A stretch of DNA of 64,000 bases from Mesorhizobium sp. B2-7-2. Its GTDB lineage: Bacteria > Pseudomonadota > Alphaproteobacteria > Rhizobiales > Rhizobiaceae. Shown here piece by piece: positions 25,727-33,885 of the stretch. Below the pieces are notes generated by a model that was given only the letters and a program-made list of their open reading frames with translations, searched no databases and had not been told where the DNA came from. Position 1 is the first letter of the stretch; each line of letters begins with the position of its first letter. The DNA lies in assembly GCF_006440775.1 (NCBI RefSeq), contig NZ_VFTZ01000022.1, positions 1 through 64,000 on the forward strand. The letters run 5' to 3'. The position numbers and the translations under genes are program-made.

Positions 25727-26284
25727 TCAGAACCTGCGGCTGAGATAGGCCGATCCGCCGAGGCCAAAGCGCCACTCGGCTTCAACGCCCTTGGTGAGGC
25801 CGATCCGGCGACCGGCGAGGATCGCGGCCGGGTCGGCCTCGGAACGGGCGAATTCGAAGGGTGGCGCGGTAAGCGAGAGCCGGTTATGCGAGCCGTCGAT
25901 GCCCAGCGCCTGGCAGAGCTTGCCGGGACCGGAGCAGAGCAGCCGGTCGTCATCCGTTCCGCGCCGCTCGCGCATCGCGGCGATGCCGGATTGCGGCTGG
26001 ATGGCGCGGATCAGCACGGCGCTGCCCGGCAGGCACACCGCGTTCAGGCACCAATGCAGCCCGTAGGAACGATAGACATAGACGTCGCCGGGCACGCCAT
26101 ACATCGGACCATTGCGCGGCGTGCGGCCGCGAAAGCTGTGCGATGCGGGGTCGTCGGGCCGGTAAGCCTCGGTCTCGACGATGATGCCGCCGACGCCGGC
26201 GAGCCCAAGCCTGGCGCCGATCAGCGCGCGCGCGACGATAACCGCGTCGCGGGCGAAGAAATCGGGCCCGACACTAAGCGGCAT
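25727..26284 (-). CDS. DNA-3-methyladenine glycosylase (AAG/MPG family)
   Basis: A 185-residue base-excision repair enzyme that removes alkylated purines. The N-terminal [19 protein letters not shown] and the catalytic-site block [18 protein letters not shown] are family signatures, with the active-site glutamate in ETEAY. Further stretches are [19 protein letters not shown] and [15 protein letters not shown]. Length is normal for the bacterial enzyme. Its stop-to-start neighbours are unrelated. Confidence 0.93.
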   Translation of the reverse strand: MPLSVGPDFFARDAVIVARALIGARLGLAGVGGIIVETEAYRPDDPASHSFRGRTPRNGPMYGVPGDVYVYRSYGLHWCLNAVCLPGSAVLIRAIQPQSGIAAMRERRGTDDDRLLCSGPGKLCQALGIDGSHNRLSLTAPPFEFARSEADPAAILAGRRIGLTKGVEAEWRFGLGGSAYLSRRF

Positions 26285-26325
26285 GGCGATCGGCGTCGTT
26301 CGGACAGGTCATCGTCGGCGTCCGC

Positions 26326-27474
26326 TCAGCCCAAAAGATTGCGCGCCGCGCGCATGAAGATCCGCGAGCCGATCGGGATAAGATCATCCGGGAAATCATA
26401 GTCGGGGTTGTGCAGGGAAGGGTGCCTTTCGCCGGCGCCGAGGAAGAACATCGCCGACCTCGCATTGTGGCCGAAAATACCGAAATCCTCCGAGGCACGC
26501 ATCGGCAGAGCCGCTTCGCTGCGCGCAACGCCTTCCGCGTCGAGCGCGCGGTTGAGATGCTCGACCGCGTCCGGCGCATTGACGCTGGCGAGGAAGATTT
26601 CGTGATAGTCGAAACGCACGGCAAGGCCGTGCCTGGCGGCGATTTTTGCCGCGAGCGCCTCGGCCGCGGCGACCTGCTCGGCCATGCGCTCGTCACGGCG
26701 GGTGCGCAGCGTCGCCCACACTTCCGCATAGCCGGGCGCGATGCCGAACACGGCTTCGCCCATCGCGCAATGGGTGACGGTCACCATGCCGAAATCCTCG
26801 TCGGTGAAGGTCCCGCGCCCAAGCGCCGGCAGCGCCGGCATCAGCTCGCTCACCGCCGGCATCGGCGAGACGCCGGTCTCCGGCATCGACGAATGCGCCG
26901 TCTTGCCCTCGAGCACGATGCGCATGCCGCGCGAGGCGCAGTTGACGGTGCCGGCCTTCAGCCGCACCTCGCCGAACGGCACGCCCGGCAGGTTGTGCAG
27001 CGAGAATGCAAAATCAGGCTGGATCTCGCCAAAGCGCGGGTCGGCAACGACCCCGGCCGCGCCATTGCCGGTTTCCTCGGCCGGCTGGAACATCAAGACG
27101 ACGCGGCCGCGCGCCGGCCTCTCGCGTCCGAACTGGCGGCCGAGCGCGGCCAGGATCGCGGTGTGCCCGTCATGGCCGCACATATGCGACTTGCCGGGCA
27201 CCTCGGAGGCATGGGCGACGCCCGAAAGCTCCTCGATCGGCAGCGCGTCGAGCTCCGAGCGGAACAGCACCGTCGGGCCGGCCTGCCCGCTGTCATAGAC
27301 CGCCGCCACGCCGTGGCCGCCGAGCCCGGTCAGCACCTTGTCCGGCCCTGTATCGGCGAGGAAATTCACCACCTCTTTCGCGGTCCTTTCCTCCTCGTTC
27401 GAAATTTCCGGCTGCCGGTGCAGCTTGCGCCGCCATTCGGTGAGCTCGACGATGTCTCGATTGGTCAGGGTCAT
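26326..27474 (-). CDS. M20 family metallo-amidohydrolase (hippurate hydrolase-like)
   Basis: A 382-residue amidohydrolase of the M20D group. Metal ligands are in HMCGHDGHT (C99, H101), with E133-E134 in QPAEETGNGAAG. The dimerisation domain follows (SRGMRIVLEGKTAHSSMPE). RRKLHRQPEISNEE is the classical N-terminal signature. Relatives hydrolyse N-acyl amino acids, hippurate or indole-amino acid conjugates; the substrate cannot be told. Divergent from the SbmA/BacA-like transporter gene. Confidence 0.92.
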   Translation of the reverse strand: MTLTNRDIVELTEWRRKLHRQPEISNEEERTAKEVVNFLADTGPDKVLTGLGGHGVAAVYDSGQAGPTVLFRSELDALPIEELSGVAHASEVPGKSHMCGHDGHTAILAALGRQFGRERPARGRVVLMFQPAEETGNGAAGVVADPRFGEIQPDFAFSLHNLPGVPFGEVRLKAGTVNCASRGMRIVLEGKTAHSSMPETGVSPMPAVSELMPALPALGRGTFTDEDFGMVTVTHCAMGEAVFGIAPGYAEVWATLRTRRDERMAEQVAAAEALAAKIAARHGLAVRFDYHEIFLASVNAPDAVEHLNRALDAEGVARSEAALPMRASEDFGIFGHNARSAMFFLGAGERHPSLHNPDYDFPDDLIPIGSRIFMRAARNLLG

Positions 27475-27625
27475 GGGTTGGGGCTCCGATCGACTTGCGG
27501 GTCACACAAACACGATAGGTTTTTTCTCGCGCCGTGCCATGCCGATCAATTCAAATGGTCCATCGACGAATTCCCGACCCTATGTTTCGGGCGCCGCCGG
27601 CAAGACCGCAGGTTTCCTTGCCCCC

Positions 27626-27661
27626 GAGAGGTGGTTCGGCGGGGCCGAGACAGAGAGGGGG
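27626..27661. repeat. Dispersed GC-rich palindromic repeat, copy A
   Basis: A 36-base unit beginning GAGAGGTGGTTCGGCGGGG and containing the inverted repeat TCGGC...GCCGA. Closely similar units occur at 30147-30182 and 30287-30322, flanking the ABC transporter gene. Confidence 0.6.
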
Positions 27662-27726
27662 CAGCGCCGCCTCAGCCGATTGCCGGGCAGCGTGAAACCT
27701 TTTGATTTTTGGGCCGTTGTGGCGCG

Positions 27727-29862
27727 ATGTCCCCGGCCAAGCACAAACCGAAACCGGCCGACAGCGCCACGCAGCGCGGTGCAAGCAAGCCGCGTTCGGC
27801 GCCGCCGCGCCAGGACAAGCCGCGCCAGTCGGAACCGCGCGGTGCCCCGAAGCCGCGCGCGGAGATGGCACGCGAAGACACACCGCAGGACGACCGGTTG
27901 AAGGACGACAAGGCACAGCAACGCAAGCCGCAGGCCGGCGAGGCCGAAGAAAAGGCATCCGCCGACGCCGCGCCGGAAGCCATCGGCCATGCCGGGTCGC
28001 CGCCGCCCGAGGCGATCGAGCCGGATCCCGAGCTTTCGCCCGAGGAGGCCGTGCGGGCGCGCAAGAAATATCTGCTGCGGCGCTTCTGGATCAGCGGGCG
28101 CGGCTATTGGGGTCTGCGCGGCGACAGGCTTGCCTGGCCGCTGACGATCGGGCTGCTCACGCTGATCTGCGTCAATGTCGGCTTCCAATACGGCATCAAC
28201 CGCTGGAACCGCGCGATCTTCGACGCCATCGAGCTGCGCGACGCGCGCACCGTCTACTGGTTGAGCGCCGTCTTCCTGCCGCTGGTCGCCGGCAGCATCA
28301 GCCTCGTGGTCGCGCAAGTGTACCTGCGCATGACCATGCAGCGCCGCTGGCGCTCCTGGCTGACCACGGCCGTCATCCAGCGCTGGCTGGCCAGCGGCCG
28401 CTATTACCAGCTCAACCTCGTCAAGGGCGACCATGCCAACCCGGAGGCCCGCCTGACCGAGGATCTGCGCATCGCCACCGAATCGCCGGTCGACTTCATC
28501 GCCGGCGTCCTCAACGCCTTCCTGTCGGCCTCGACCTTCATCGTCGTTCTGTGGACGATCGGCGGCGCGCTGAGCTTTTCGCTGGGCGGTTCAACCATCA
28601 CCGTGCCCGGCTTCCTCGTCGTAACCGCGGTCATCTACGCGGCGATCACCTCGACCTCGATGTTCGCCATCGGCCGCCGCTTCGTCCAGCTTTCCGAGGA
28701 CAAGAACCAGGCCGAGGCCGAGTTCCGCTACGTGCTGACGCGCGTGCGCGAGAATGGCGAAAGCATCGCACTGCTGGGCGGCGAGGAGGAGGAGAACGCC
28801 GGCATCGACCGCACCTTCGCCGGCGTGCTCGGCCGCTGGGCGCGGCTGACCGGCCAGCACATGCGCACGGCACTGGTCTCGCAAGGCTCCAGCCTGTTCG
28901 CGCCGGTGGTGCCGGTGCTTCTATGCGCGCCGAAATTCCTCGACGGCTCGATGACGCTGGGCCAGGTGATGCAGGCGGCCTCCGCCTTCGCCATCGTGCA
29001 GGGCGCCTTCGGCTGGCTGGTCGACAACTATCCGCGCCTGGCCGACTGGAACGCCTCGGCCCACCGCATCGCCTCGCTGATGATGTCGCTGGACGGGCTG
29101 GAGCGCGCCGAGGAGAACGACAAATTGGGCCGCATCCAGCGCGGCGAGACCGCGGACGGCGCGATGCTCAGCCTCAACAATGTTTCCGTGACGCTCGACG
29201 ACGGCACCGCCGTGGTCAAGGAAACCGAGGTGGAGATCGAGCCTGGCGAGCGCGTGCTGGTCTCGGGCGAATCCGGCTCGGGCAAGTCTACGCTGGTGCG
29301 CGCCATCGCCGGCCTTTGGCCCTGGGGCAGCGGCAGCGTCGATTTCCACCCGGGCAAGCGCCTCTTCATGCTGCCGCAGCGCCCCTACATCCCGTCCGGC
29401 ACGCTGCGCCGCGCCACCGCCTATCCCGCCGCCGCCGAGAACTGGAAGACGAAAGAGATCAATGCGGCCCTCGACAAGGTCGGCCTGAACTATCTGAAGA
29501 GCCGGCTGGAGGAAGAGGCGCCCTGGGACCAGACACTGTCGGGCGGCGAGAAGCAGCGTCTGGCCTTTGCCCGCCTGCTGCTGCACGCGCCGGACATCGT
29601 GGTGCTCGACGAGGCGACCTCGGCGCTGGACGAGAAGAGCCAGGACAAGATGATGCAGACGGTGATCAAGGTGCTGCCCCAGGTCACCATCATCAGCGTC
29701 GCCCACCGCGCCGAGCTGGAAGCCTTCCACACGCGAAAGATCACGCTGGAGAGGCGCGAGGGCGGGGCGCGGCTGGTGAGCGATGTCGAGCTCGCGCCGA
29801 AGAAGCGCGCGCCGGGCCTGCTGCAGCGCGCGCTGTGGGGCAGCGGCGGCGATAAGGGGTAG
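27727..29862 (+). CDS. SbmA/BacA-like ABC transporter (fused permease and ATPase)
   Basis: A 711-residue half-transporter of the ABC_membrane_2 / SbmA-BacA-like group that includes YddA and peroxisomal ABCD proteins. About 100 N-terminal residues are a hydrophilic Pro/Lys/Glu-rich extension. The membrane domain follows (FWISGRGYWGLRGDRLAWPL, INRWNRAIFDAIELRD). The C-terminal ATPase has Walker A GESGSGKST, signature LSGGEKQRLAFARLL, Walker B VVLDEATSALDE and H-loop SVAHR. BacA-type proteins of rhizobia affect very-long-chain fatty acids and peptide uptake, but BacA itself lacks an ATPase. ATG at 27727 is preferred to the in-frame TTG at 27709. Confidence 0.88.
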   Translation: MSPAKHKPKPADSATQRGASKPRSAPPRQDKPRQSEPRGAPKPRAEMAREDTPQDDRLKDDKAQQRKPQAGEAEEKASADAAPEAIGHAGSPPPEAIEPDPELSPEEAVRARKKYLLRRFWISGRGYWGLRGDRLAWPLTIGLLTLICVNVGFQYGINRWNRAIFDAIELRDARTVYWLSAVFLPLVAGSISLVVAQVYLRMTMQRRWRSWLTTAVIQRWLASGRYYQLNLVKGDHANPEARLTEDLRIATESPVDFIAGVLNAFLSASTFIVVLWTIGGALSFSLGGSTITVPGFLVVTAVIYAAITSTSMFAIGRRFVQLSEDKNQAEAEFRYVLTRVRENGESIALLGGEEEENAGIDRTFAGVLGRWARLTGQHMRTALVSQGSSLFAPVVPVLLCAPKFLDGSMTLGQVMQAASAFAIVQGAFGWLVDNYPRLADWNASAHRIASLMMSLDGLERAEENDKLGRIQRGETADGAMLSLNNVSVTLDDGTAVVKETEVEIEPGERVLVSGESGSGKSTLVRAIAGLWPWGSGSVDFHPGKRLFMLPQRPYIPSGTLRRATAYPAAAENWKTKEINAALDKVGLNYLKSRLEEEAPWDQTLSGGEKQRLAFARLLLHAPDIVVLDEATSALDEKSQDKMMQTVIKVLPQVTIISVAHRAELEAFHTRKITLERREGGARLVSDVELAPKKRAPGLLQRALWGSGGDKG

Positions 29863-30146
29863 GGGGCACTCTGACGTCGTGCGTAATCGCCGGCGGCGCT
29901 CCCCCAATCGCCAAGCGCGCGGCCCTTCGCAAGCCTGGGTTTCTCGCCCCACAAAGTGGCTACGCCGTGCACATCTTCTGTGACTGCGCGACTGATCGGC
30001 CTGAGGCTTGATTGCCAGGTGGTTCCCCCAATCCGTCGCTGCTTCGCAGCGCCACCTTTCCCCCTCCGGAGGAAAGGAAGGGAGCGTTGCTGGACGAGCA
30101 TTGACGGCAAAAAGCTTGGCGCCTTCCTCTACCCCGTCGATCGGGG

Positions 30147-30182
30147 GAGAGGTGGCTCGGCGAAGCCGAGACGGAGTGGGGG
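30147..30182. repeat. Dispersed GC-rich palindromic repeat, copy B
   Basis: Unit beginning GAGAGGTGGCTCGGCGAAG, with the inverted pair CTCGGC/GCCGAG. It differs from copy A at only a few positions. Confidence 0.6.
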
Positions 30183-30286
30183 TCGACCAGCGCTACATAA
30201 AACAGTGCATTCGCCAAGCTGCCATGAACGCTATTGCCAAAGACCAGCGGCTTGGAAATGTCTGCATGCCGTAGGCGAAGGCGGGG

Positions 30287-30322
30287 AGAGGTGTTACGGC
30301 GCAGCCGAGACGGAGCGGGGCG
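30287..30322. repeat. Dispersed GC-rich palindromic repeat, copy C
   Basis: Unit beginning GAGAGGTGTTACGGCGCAG and continuing GCCGAGACGGAGCGGGGC. More diverged than copies A and B in the loop, identical in GCCGAGAC. Confidence 0.55.
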
Positions 30323-30457
30323 GGCCCGCGCGGCTGCGCTTACGGCCAAACGCGCCCACACTGAACAGTCTGTAGAGCTGCTCGCCGTTTCCAGGAACCG
30401 AAGAACCGCCTAGAGTTCCGCACGACAGACTGGAACCACCGGGAGGGGAGCATCGCG

Positions 30458-30880
30458 ATGAACGCAGCCAGGCCGCACGATCCGAGACCGCTTTCGGAGA
30501 TCGCCAGCTACCACGCCCACATCTATTACGGCGATGAGGCGCAGCGCCGACACGCCGAATGGCTGCGCCAGCGCATCGGCGAACGTTTTCGCGTACGGCT
30601 CGGCAACTGGCGCGACGAGCCGGTCGGCCCGCACGAGCAGGCCATGTACCAAGTCTCCTTCGCCACCGAGCTCTTCGCCACGCTGGTCCCCTGGCTGATG
30701 CTGAACCACGGCGGCCTCAGCATCCTCATCCACCCCAACACCGCCAACCCCAAGCGCGACCACCTGGTCGACCCGATCTGGATCGGCCAGGCGCTGCCGG
30801 TGAAGGGCGAGGTGCTCGGCGAGGAGGACGAGGCGGAAGAGCCGCTGGAGGTGAATACCGAGCCGACGCTGGGGGTGTGA
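30458..30880 (+). CDS. DOPA 4,5-dioxygenase family protein
   Basis: A 140-residue protein of the small DOPA-dioxygenase family. Conserved histidines sit in SYHAHIYYGD, GPHEQAMYQVSF and LMLNHGGLSILIHPNT. The stretch HLVDPIWIGQALPV is typical. Related enzymes perform extradiol ring cleavage, but bacterial members mostly have unknown substrates. GGGAGGGGAG before the ATG. Its 3' end faces the accessory block; after it the base composition shifts toward AT. Confidence 0.87.
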   Translation: MNAARPHDPRPLSEIASYHAHIYYGDEAQRRHAEWLRQRIGERFRVRLGNWRDEPVGPHEQAMYQVSFATELFATLVPWLMLNHGGLSILIHPNTANPKRDHLVDPIWIGQALPVKGEVLGEEDEAEEPLEVNTEPTLGV

Positions 30881-30952
30881 GGGGGCGAGGCTTGGCTATA
30901 TTGGCCTGGCCCAAGAATCACGCTCCCCTTCAGCGGGAGACTACATGGCCTG

Positions 30953-31618
30953 TTAATCGAGCTTCAGATGCTCCCATTCACGGATTATTGAAATGTAATT
31001 TTCCCGGAACACCTTCCCTTCATCGCCTCTCAATGGAGTTATCCGCGGCGAGAAGAAGGTTCGACGAAGGATGTCGATAATGCGCATGTCATCTGGATCG
31101 TATTTGGTCAAAGCTTGCTGCATAGCCCACAAGCCCAACCTGCCGCCTTCTTCAGGTAACGAGGGTTCCTCGCTGAAGTAGGGGTAGACGATACGTGTGT
31201 ACTCACCTCTTACGCGGGCATGCACAGCATCATGTACGCGAACGATACTTCCCATATCTCCGAATTGTAGCTTTCCGTGCACACTTTTCGGCACTATTTC
31301 GACAGGTTCGTTTGACCACCGCAGTTTCGCGTTAAGTAGGTCGACTACCCCATCCTTCAGGAGAGGGTATAGTCGTTTGAAATTCCTATTTGACTTTATT
31401 CGGCTGTCGGTCATCTCTGAAAGGTCTGCGACACCAGCAATATGCCTTTTCACGTCGGACCAAAAAGGCACGTAAAAATCGCCACCTTGGCTTCTGCTGC
31501 CCCCTGCTTCTTTTTTGCGGTCAAGTTGAATATCTTTCTTTAAAATCGAGCGGCGCAGCCGATCCGGCGCATAGAACAATTGCAGAATTTTACGGAGTGG
31601 GATGTCTTGCACTGACAT
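30953..31618 (-). CDS. Unrecognised 221-aa protein of the accessory block
   Basis: A cytoplasmic protein without signal peptide or membrane segment. The N-terminus is basic (RKILQLFYAPDRLRRSILKKDIQLDRKKEAGG), the middle mixed, and the C-terminus has RIIDILRRTFFSPRITPLRGDE. No family recognised. GATGAGG lies before the ATG. Codon use is clearly AT-richer than in the flanking genes, as in the two genes it faces at 31948-33272, suggesting joint acquisition. Possibly a regulator or a third component of the neighbouring system; no direct evidence. Confidence 0.7.
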   Translation of the reverse strand: MSVQDIPLRKILQLFYAPDRLRRSILKKDIQLDRKKEAGGSRSQGGDFYVPFWSDVKRHIAGVADLSEMTDSRIKSNRNFKRLYPLLKDGVVDLLNAKLRWSNEPVEIVPKSVHGKLQFGDMGSIVRVHDAVHARVRGEYTRIVYPYFSEEPSLPEEGGRLGLWAMQQALTKYDPDDMRIIDILRRTFFSPRITPLRGDEGKVFRENYISIIREWEHLKLD

Positions 31619-31947
31619 GCGTACCTCATCACAATAGAAGCCAAAAGTGGCTTTCTTGCTAATTTCATGTCAATATAATTTGTCAGTTTCCCACTAATCA
31701 TTGGTTTTTGGATTAGCCTTTGCTCGACTTCGTCCGGCTATCCACAAGGGCAAGCCCACGAGCAACGTCTCCTTTGTTTCGCAGGAGGTCCGTGCGAATT
31801 TATCAAATTTGGACATGGAACAAAAAGGGAACATGTGCGATAATGCATCGTCATGTCCACCCTAGCCGCCACCCAGCGTGAGAATCAGACTCCACATTTT
31901 GCCGTCTCTCTGATCCTATGGGATGGGCAAAAAGGGGGGCTATTATC
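31619..31947. promoter_or_regulatory. AT-rich divergent promoter region
   Basis: About 330 bases between the unrecognised 221-aa gene and the coupled pair at 31948-33272. It contains the LexA-type box at 31818-31832, a GATAAT -10-like hexamer at 31839-31844 and AT-rich tracts around 31665-31685. No gene seen inside. Confidence 0.5.
31818..31832. promoter_or_regulatory. Alphaproteobacterial LexA-type (SOS) box
   Basis: GAACAAAAAGGGAAC fits GAAC-N7-GAAC exactly; the extended form GAACA-N6-GAACA is also met. It overlaps the presumed promoter: TGGAAC at 31816-31821 could serve as -35 with GATAAT at 31839-31844, spacing 17. This predicts repression by LexA and induction by DNA damage. A chance match in a 330-bp gap is unlikely but not excluded. 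Confidence 0.6.
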
Positions 31948-32790
31948 GTGGAAAAGACTTTCACGTTCCGTTTCTATAACGTGACACGCAATAACAATCA
32001 CACGCCGGCCATGGTTGATATCCTTCGTTTGGTTGCCGGTATCGCGGACAAAACCCAGCGAGAGAAACTTCTGGCCACGGACTACATCGTTCGGCTTGAA
32101 AACCTAGAAGATGACGGTCCAAATGCTGTAGTCGGGGAGTTAACCCGGTGCCAGAATACAAATCTCCCATCGGAAATAGATCACGGTGACAGGAGACCGC
32201 TTGAGGTAGAGCGGCTGGGACATAGCGTCGTCTTCCGGTTCAATCATCAAATGGGCGTATTGGGCATTCAATATGACCCTCGAATTATCTCGCCGGGTCG
32301 CGTTCTCGAATATCTGTCGGCTTTCAACGCAGCCGCGATCTACGAGATGCAGCCCAGAATCAACGAAGAGGCCTGGGCGAAATTCAATGCGGGCGAAACA
32401 AGGAAGCTCTCGATCAGAATAGCCAATCCTGACGATATGGGCGTGTTCGCTGGGCCAGCTCAGGCGGCCAGCGATAGCTTCAGAGCGATGGGAGACGCAT
32501 ACGGAGCACCACTCGTTACTGTCGAGATTTCCATGGGCCACCACAGAGGCTTCCTTTCCAATGCGGTGCGAGGGCTGGCTGCCCAACTTGCCAACATGAA
32601 CTTCCCCGGTGTGCGCCTGGATCGACTGACCGCAAAAACCGTTGTGAACGACGCCTCGGAAGAGATTGACCTGATTGAAGATCGTGTCGTCGCGCGAGAA
32701 ACGCTAGAAATCCACGACCGAGACCCGGACATAAACTGGCAGGTGAAAAGAAACTATTTAAACCAAACGATGCAGCAGATATTCGGATGA
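31948..32790 (+). CDS. RexA-like candidate: soluble 280-aa protein of a coupled two-gene unit
   Basis: No signal peptide or membrane segment. The N-terminal part is strand-rich (KTFTFRFYNVTRNN), the middle includes ISPGRVLEYLSAFNAAAIYE and RINEEAWAKFNAGETRKLSI, and the C-terminus is charged and helical. No family named with confidence. Length, order before a small four-helix membrane protein, and a loosely similar block order recall lambda RexA (279 aa). The start is GTG at 31948 because GGGGGG stands eight bases before it; the in-frame ATG at 31918 lacks a ribosome site. It overlaps the next gene by ATGA. A LexA-type box lies about 115 bp upstream. AT-richer than surroundings. Confidence 0.6.
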   Translation: MEKTFTFRFYNVTRNNNHTPAMVDILRLVAGIADKTQREKLLATDYIVRLENLEDDGPNAVVGELTRCQNTNLPSEIDHGDRRPLEVERLGHSVVFRFNHQMGVLGIQYDPRIISPGRVLEYLSAFNAAAIYEMQPRINEEAWAKFNAGETRKLSIRIANPDDMGVFAGPAQAASDSFRAMGDAYGAPLVTVEISMGHHRGFLSNAVRGLAAQLANMNFPGVRLDRLTAKTVVNDASEEIDLIEDRVVARETLEIHDRDPDINWQVKRNYLNQTMQQIFG

Positions 32791-33272
32791 AAAAATTTAG
32801 ATATCTTGCCGAAAGGTATGGGCCGTCAACTTTGGCTCTGGTTTTGGCTGCGCTTGTCTATTATTTTAGAGTTCCACTTAGCGATGGTGCGCAGGAAGAG
32901 AAAATAGATTTTTCGGGACTATATTCATCAGTGTTCGACTGGTCGTCAATCCAGACTGGATTCTTATTCGGAATTTATGGTTATGTCGCCGGTAAGTCAG
33001 ATGGTTTTATCGCAGCGGTAAAAAACACGCCGGCTATGATTTTGTTTATTGGGTATACCAAGGTGGCGACATATCTGGGATTCTTTGTTACGTTCTTTTC
33101 CATCCCATTGATAGTTGTCGATTTTTCGATAACGCCAGCGGCTTGGTGGCGCTATGTGATCTTCATTGGATGGTCGTTTTTCTCGATTTGGGCCTTTTTC
33201 GCCTTCTTGCGGGTAGCGTATGTCTTCGGTCACTTGATTCGACCGGCTGACCAGAACAGAATTACAGGATGA
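32787..33272 (+). CDS. RexB-like candidate: four-helix membrane protein
   Basis: A 161-residue integral membrane protein with hydrophobic segments at about residues 12-29, 55-70, 85-113 and 122-146. A basic N-terminus (MKKFRYLAERYG) and basic C-terminus (HLIRPADQNR) suggest both ends are inside. Lambda RexB (144 aa, four helices) and Kiwa KwaA are comparable in topology, but I see no clear residue-level homology. Its ATG overlaps the preceding stop (ATGA), so the two products are made together. Likely role if the Rex analogy holds: a membrane effector or channel gated by the soluble partner. Confidence 0.65.
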   Translation: MKKFRYLAERYGPSTLALVLAALVYYFRVPLSDGAQEEKIDFSGLYSSVFDWSSIQTGFLFGIYGYVAGKSDGFIAAVKNTPAMILFIGYTKVATYLGFFVTFFSIPLIVVDFSITPAAWWRYVIFIGWSFFSIWAFFAFLRVAYVFGHLIRPADQNRITG

Positions 33273-33429
33273 CAGCCAAAGGCGCGGGGTAGCGGTTCGA
33301 CCGCCCCTAAGAGCGATGGCTACTAAGCCACTCCCGGCGCTATGGTTTACAGCGCCGTGCAGATAACCAAGTTCTGACAGTTCGCGGAACGCGCTAGCCT
33401 CATTGGAAGCAAGCTACCAAAGCCCGCTC

Positions 33430-33665
33430 ACCCTCCGCCAACCTCTGCAACAGAACAACCTCCGGCCCCTCCGGCAATTCCTTCCCCCACGTATCCCGAT
33501 AAATCACCCCGTCGATCGCGCGACCGCAATCCCCCGATCAATCCACGGCTCGATCCCGGGATACGTCCGCATGCTTGCGGAACAGCTTCCTGATGTCCTT
33601 GGCCTCGATGTCGTGCCTGGCTTTGCCCCCGGGCGACGGCGCCAAGCGAGCCCCAGAGGATGACT
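33430..33665 (-). pseudogene. Decayed moaD-like copy
   Basis: About 235 bases clearly homologous to the intact MoaD-like gene at 35604-35849 in the same orientation, for example the shared stretches CACGTATCCCGATAAATC and CTTGCGGAACAGCT. One fragment still reads YPGIEPWIDRGIAVA. Frame changes and a lost start and end (no Gly-Gly terminus) show it is not functional. It marks a duplication about 2.2 kb apart. Confidence 0.8.
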
Positions 33666-33696
33666 TCCCCAGCTTGGACCGGGCCCTGTTACGCCC

Positions 33697-33885
33697 TCAA
33701 CCCTCCTCCTCCACCACAAACGAAAGCGCGATCAGGTCGTCGACGTCGATGCCGCCATGGCCATTGTCCAGCACGTTCGCGACCTTTTGAAAGGCCAGCA
33801 TGTCATCCATGCTGAGCTTGGCTTCCCTCAGCCTGTCTTGCAAGCCCGCCACCTTGGTTTCCAGGATCCTGGAAGTCTCGATCAT
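33697..33885 (-). CDS. Small coiled-coil protein
   Basis: A 62-residue, acidic helical protein (ETKVAGLQDRLREAKLSMDD, then HGGIDVDDLIALSF). ACGGAGG precedes the ATG at 33885, a strong ribosome site. Its 5' end overlaps the frame of the preceding membrane protein by 83 bp. Function unknown; third gene of a small minus-strand run. Confidence 0.65.
   Translation of the reverse strand: MIETSRILETKVAGLQDRLREAKLSMDDMLAFQKVANVLDNGHGGIDVDDLIALSFVVEEEG

Larger units (their letters stand above)
29863..30457. other. Intergenic region with dispersed repeats
   Basis: About 600 bases with no supported gene. It contains two copies of the GAGAGGTG repeat (30147-30182, 30287-30322) and other GC-rich inverted stretches such as CCCCTCCGGAGG near 30061. 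It probably collects repeat insertions between two ordinary genes. Confidence 0.5.

Noticed and set aside
27702-29855. A second 717-codon open frame over the whole SbmA/BacA-like gene
   Set aside because: It is the +2 frame of a GC-rich gene, with Arg/Pro/Ala/Gly-rich low-complexity product and no motifs. The other frame has complete ABC motifs.
31918-31947. ATG at 31918 as the start of the RexA-like gene
   Set aside because: No ribosome site in front of it, while GTG at 31948 has GGGGGG at good spacing.
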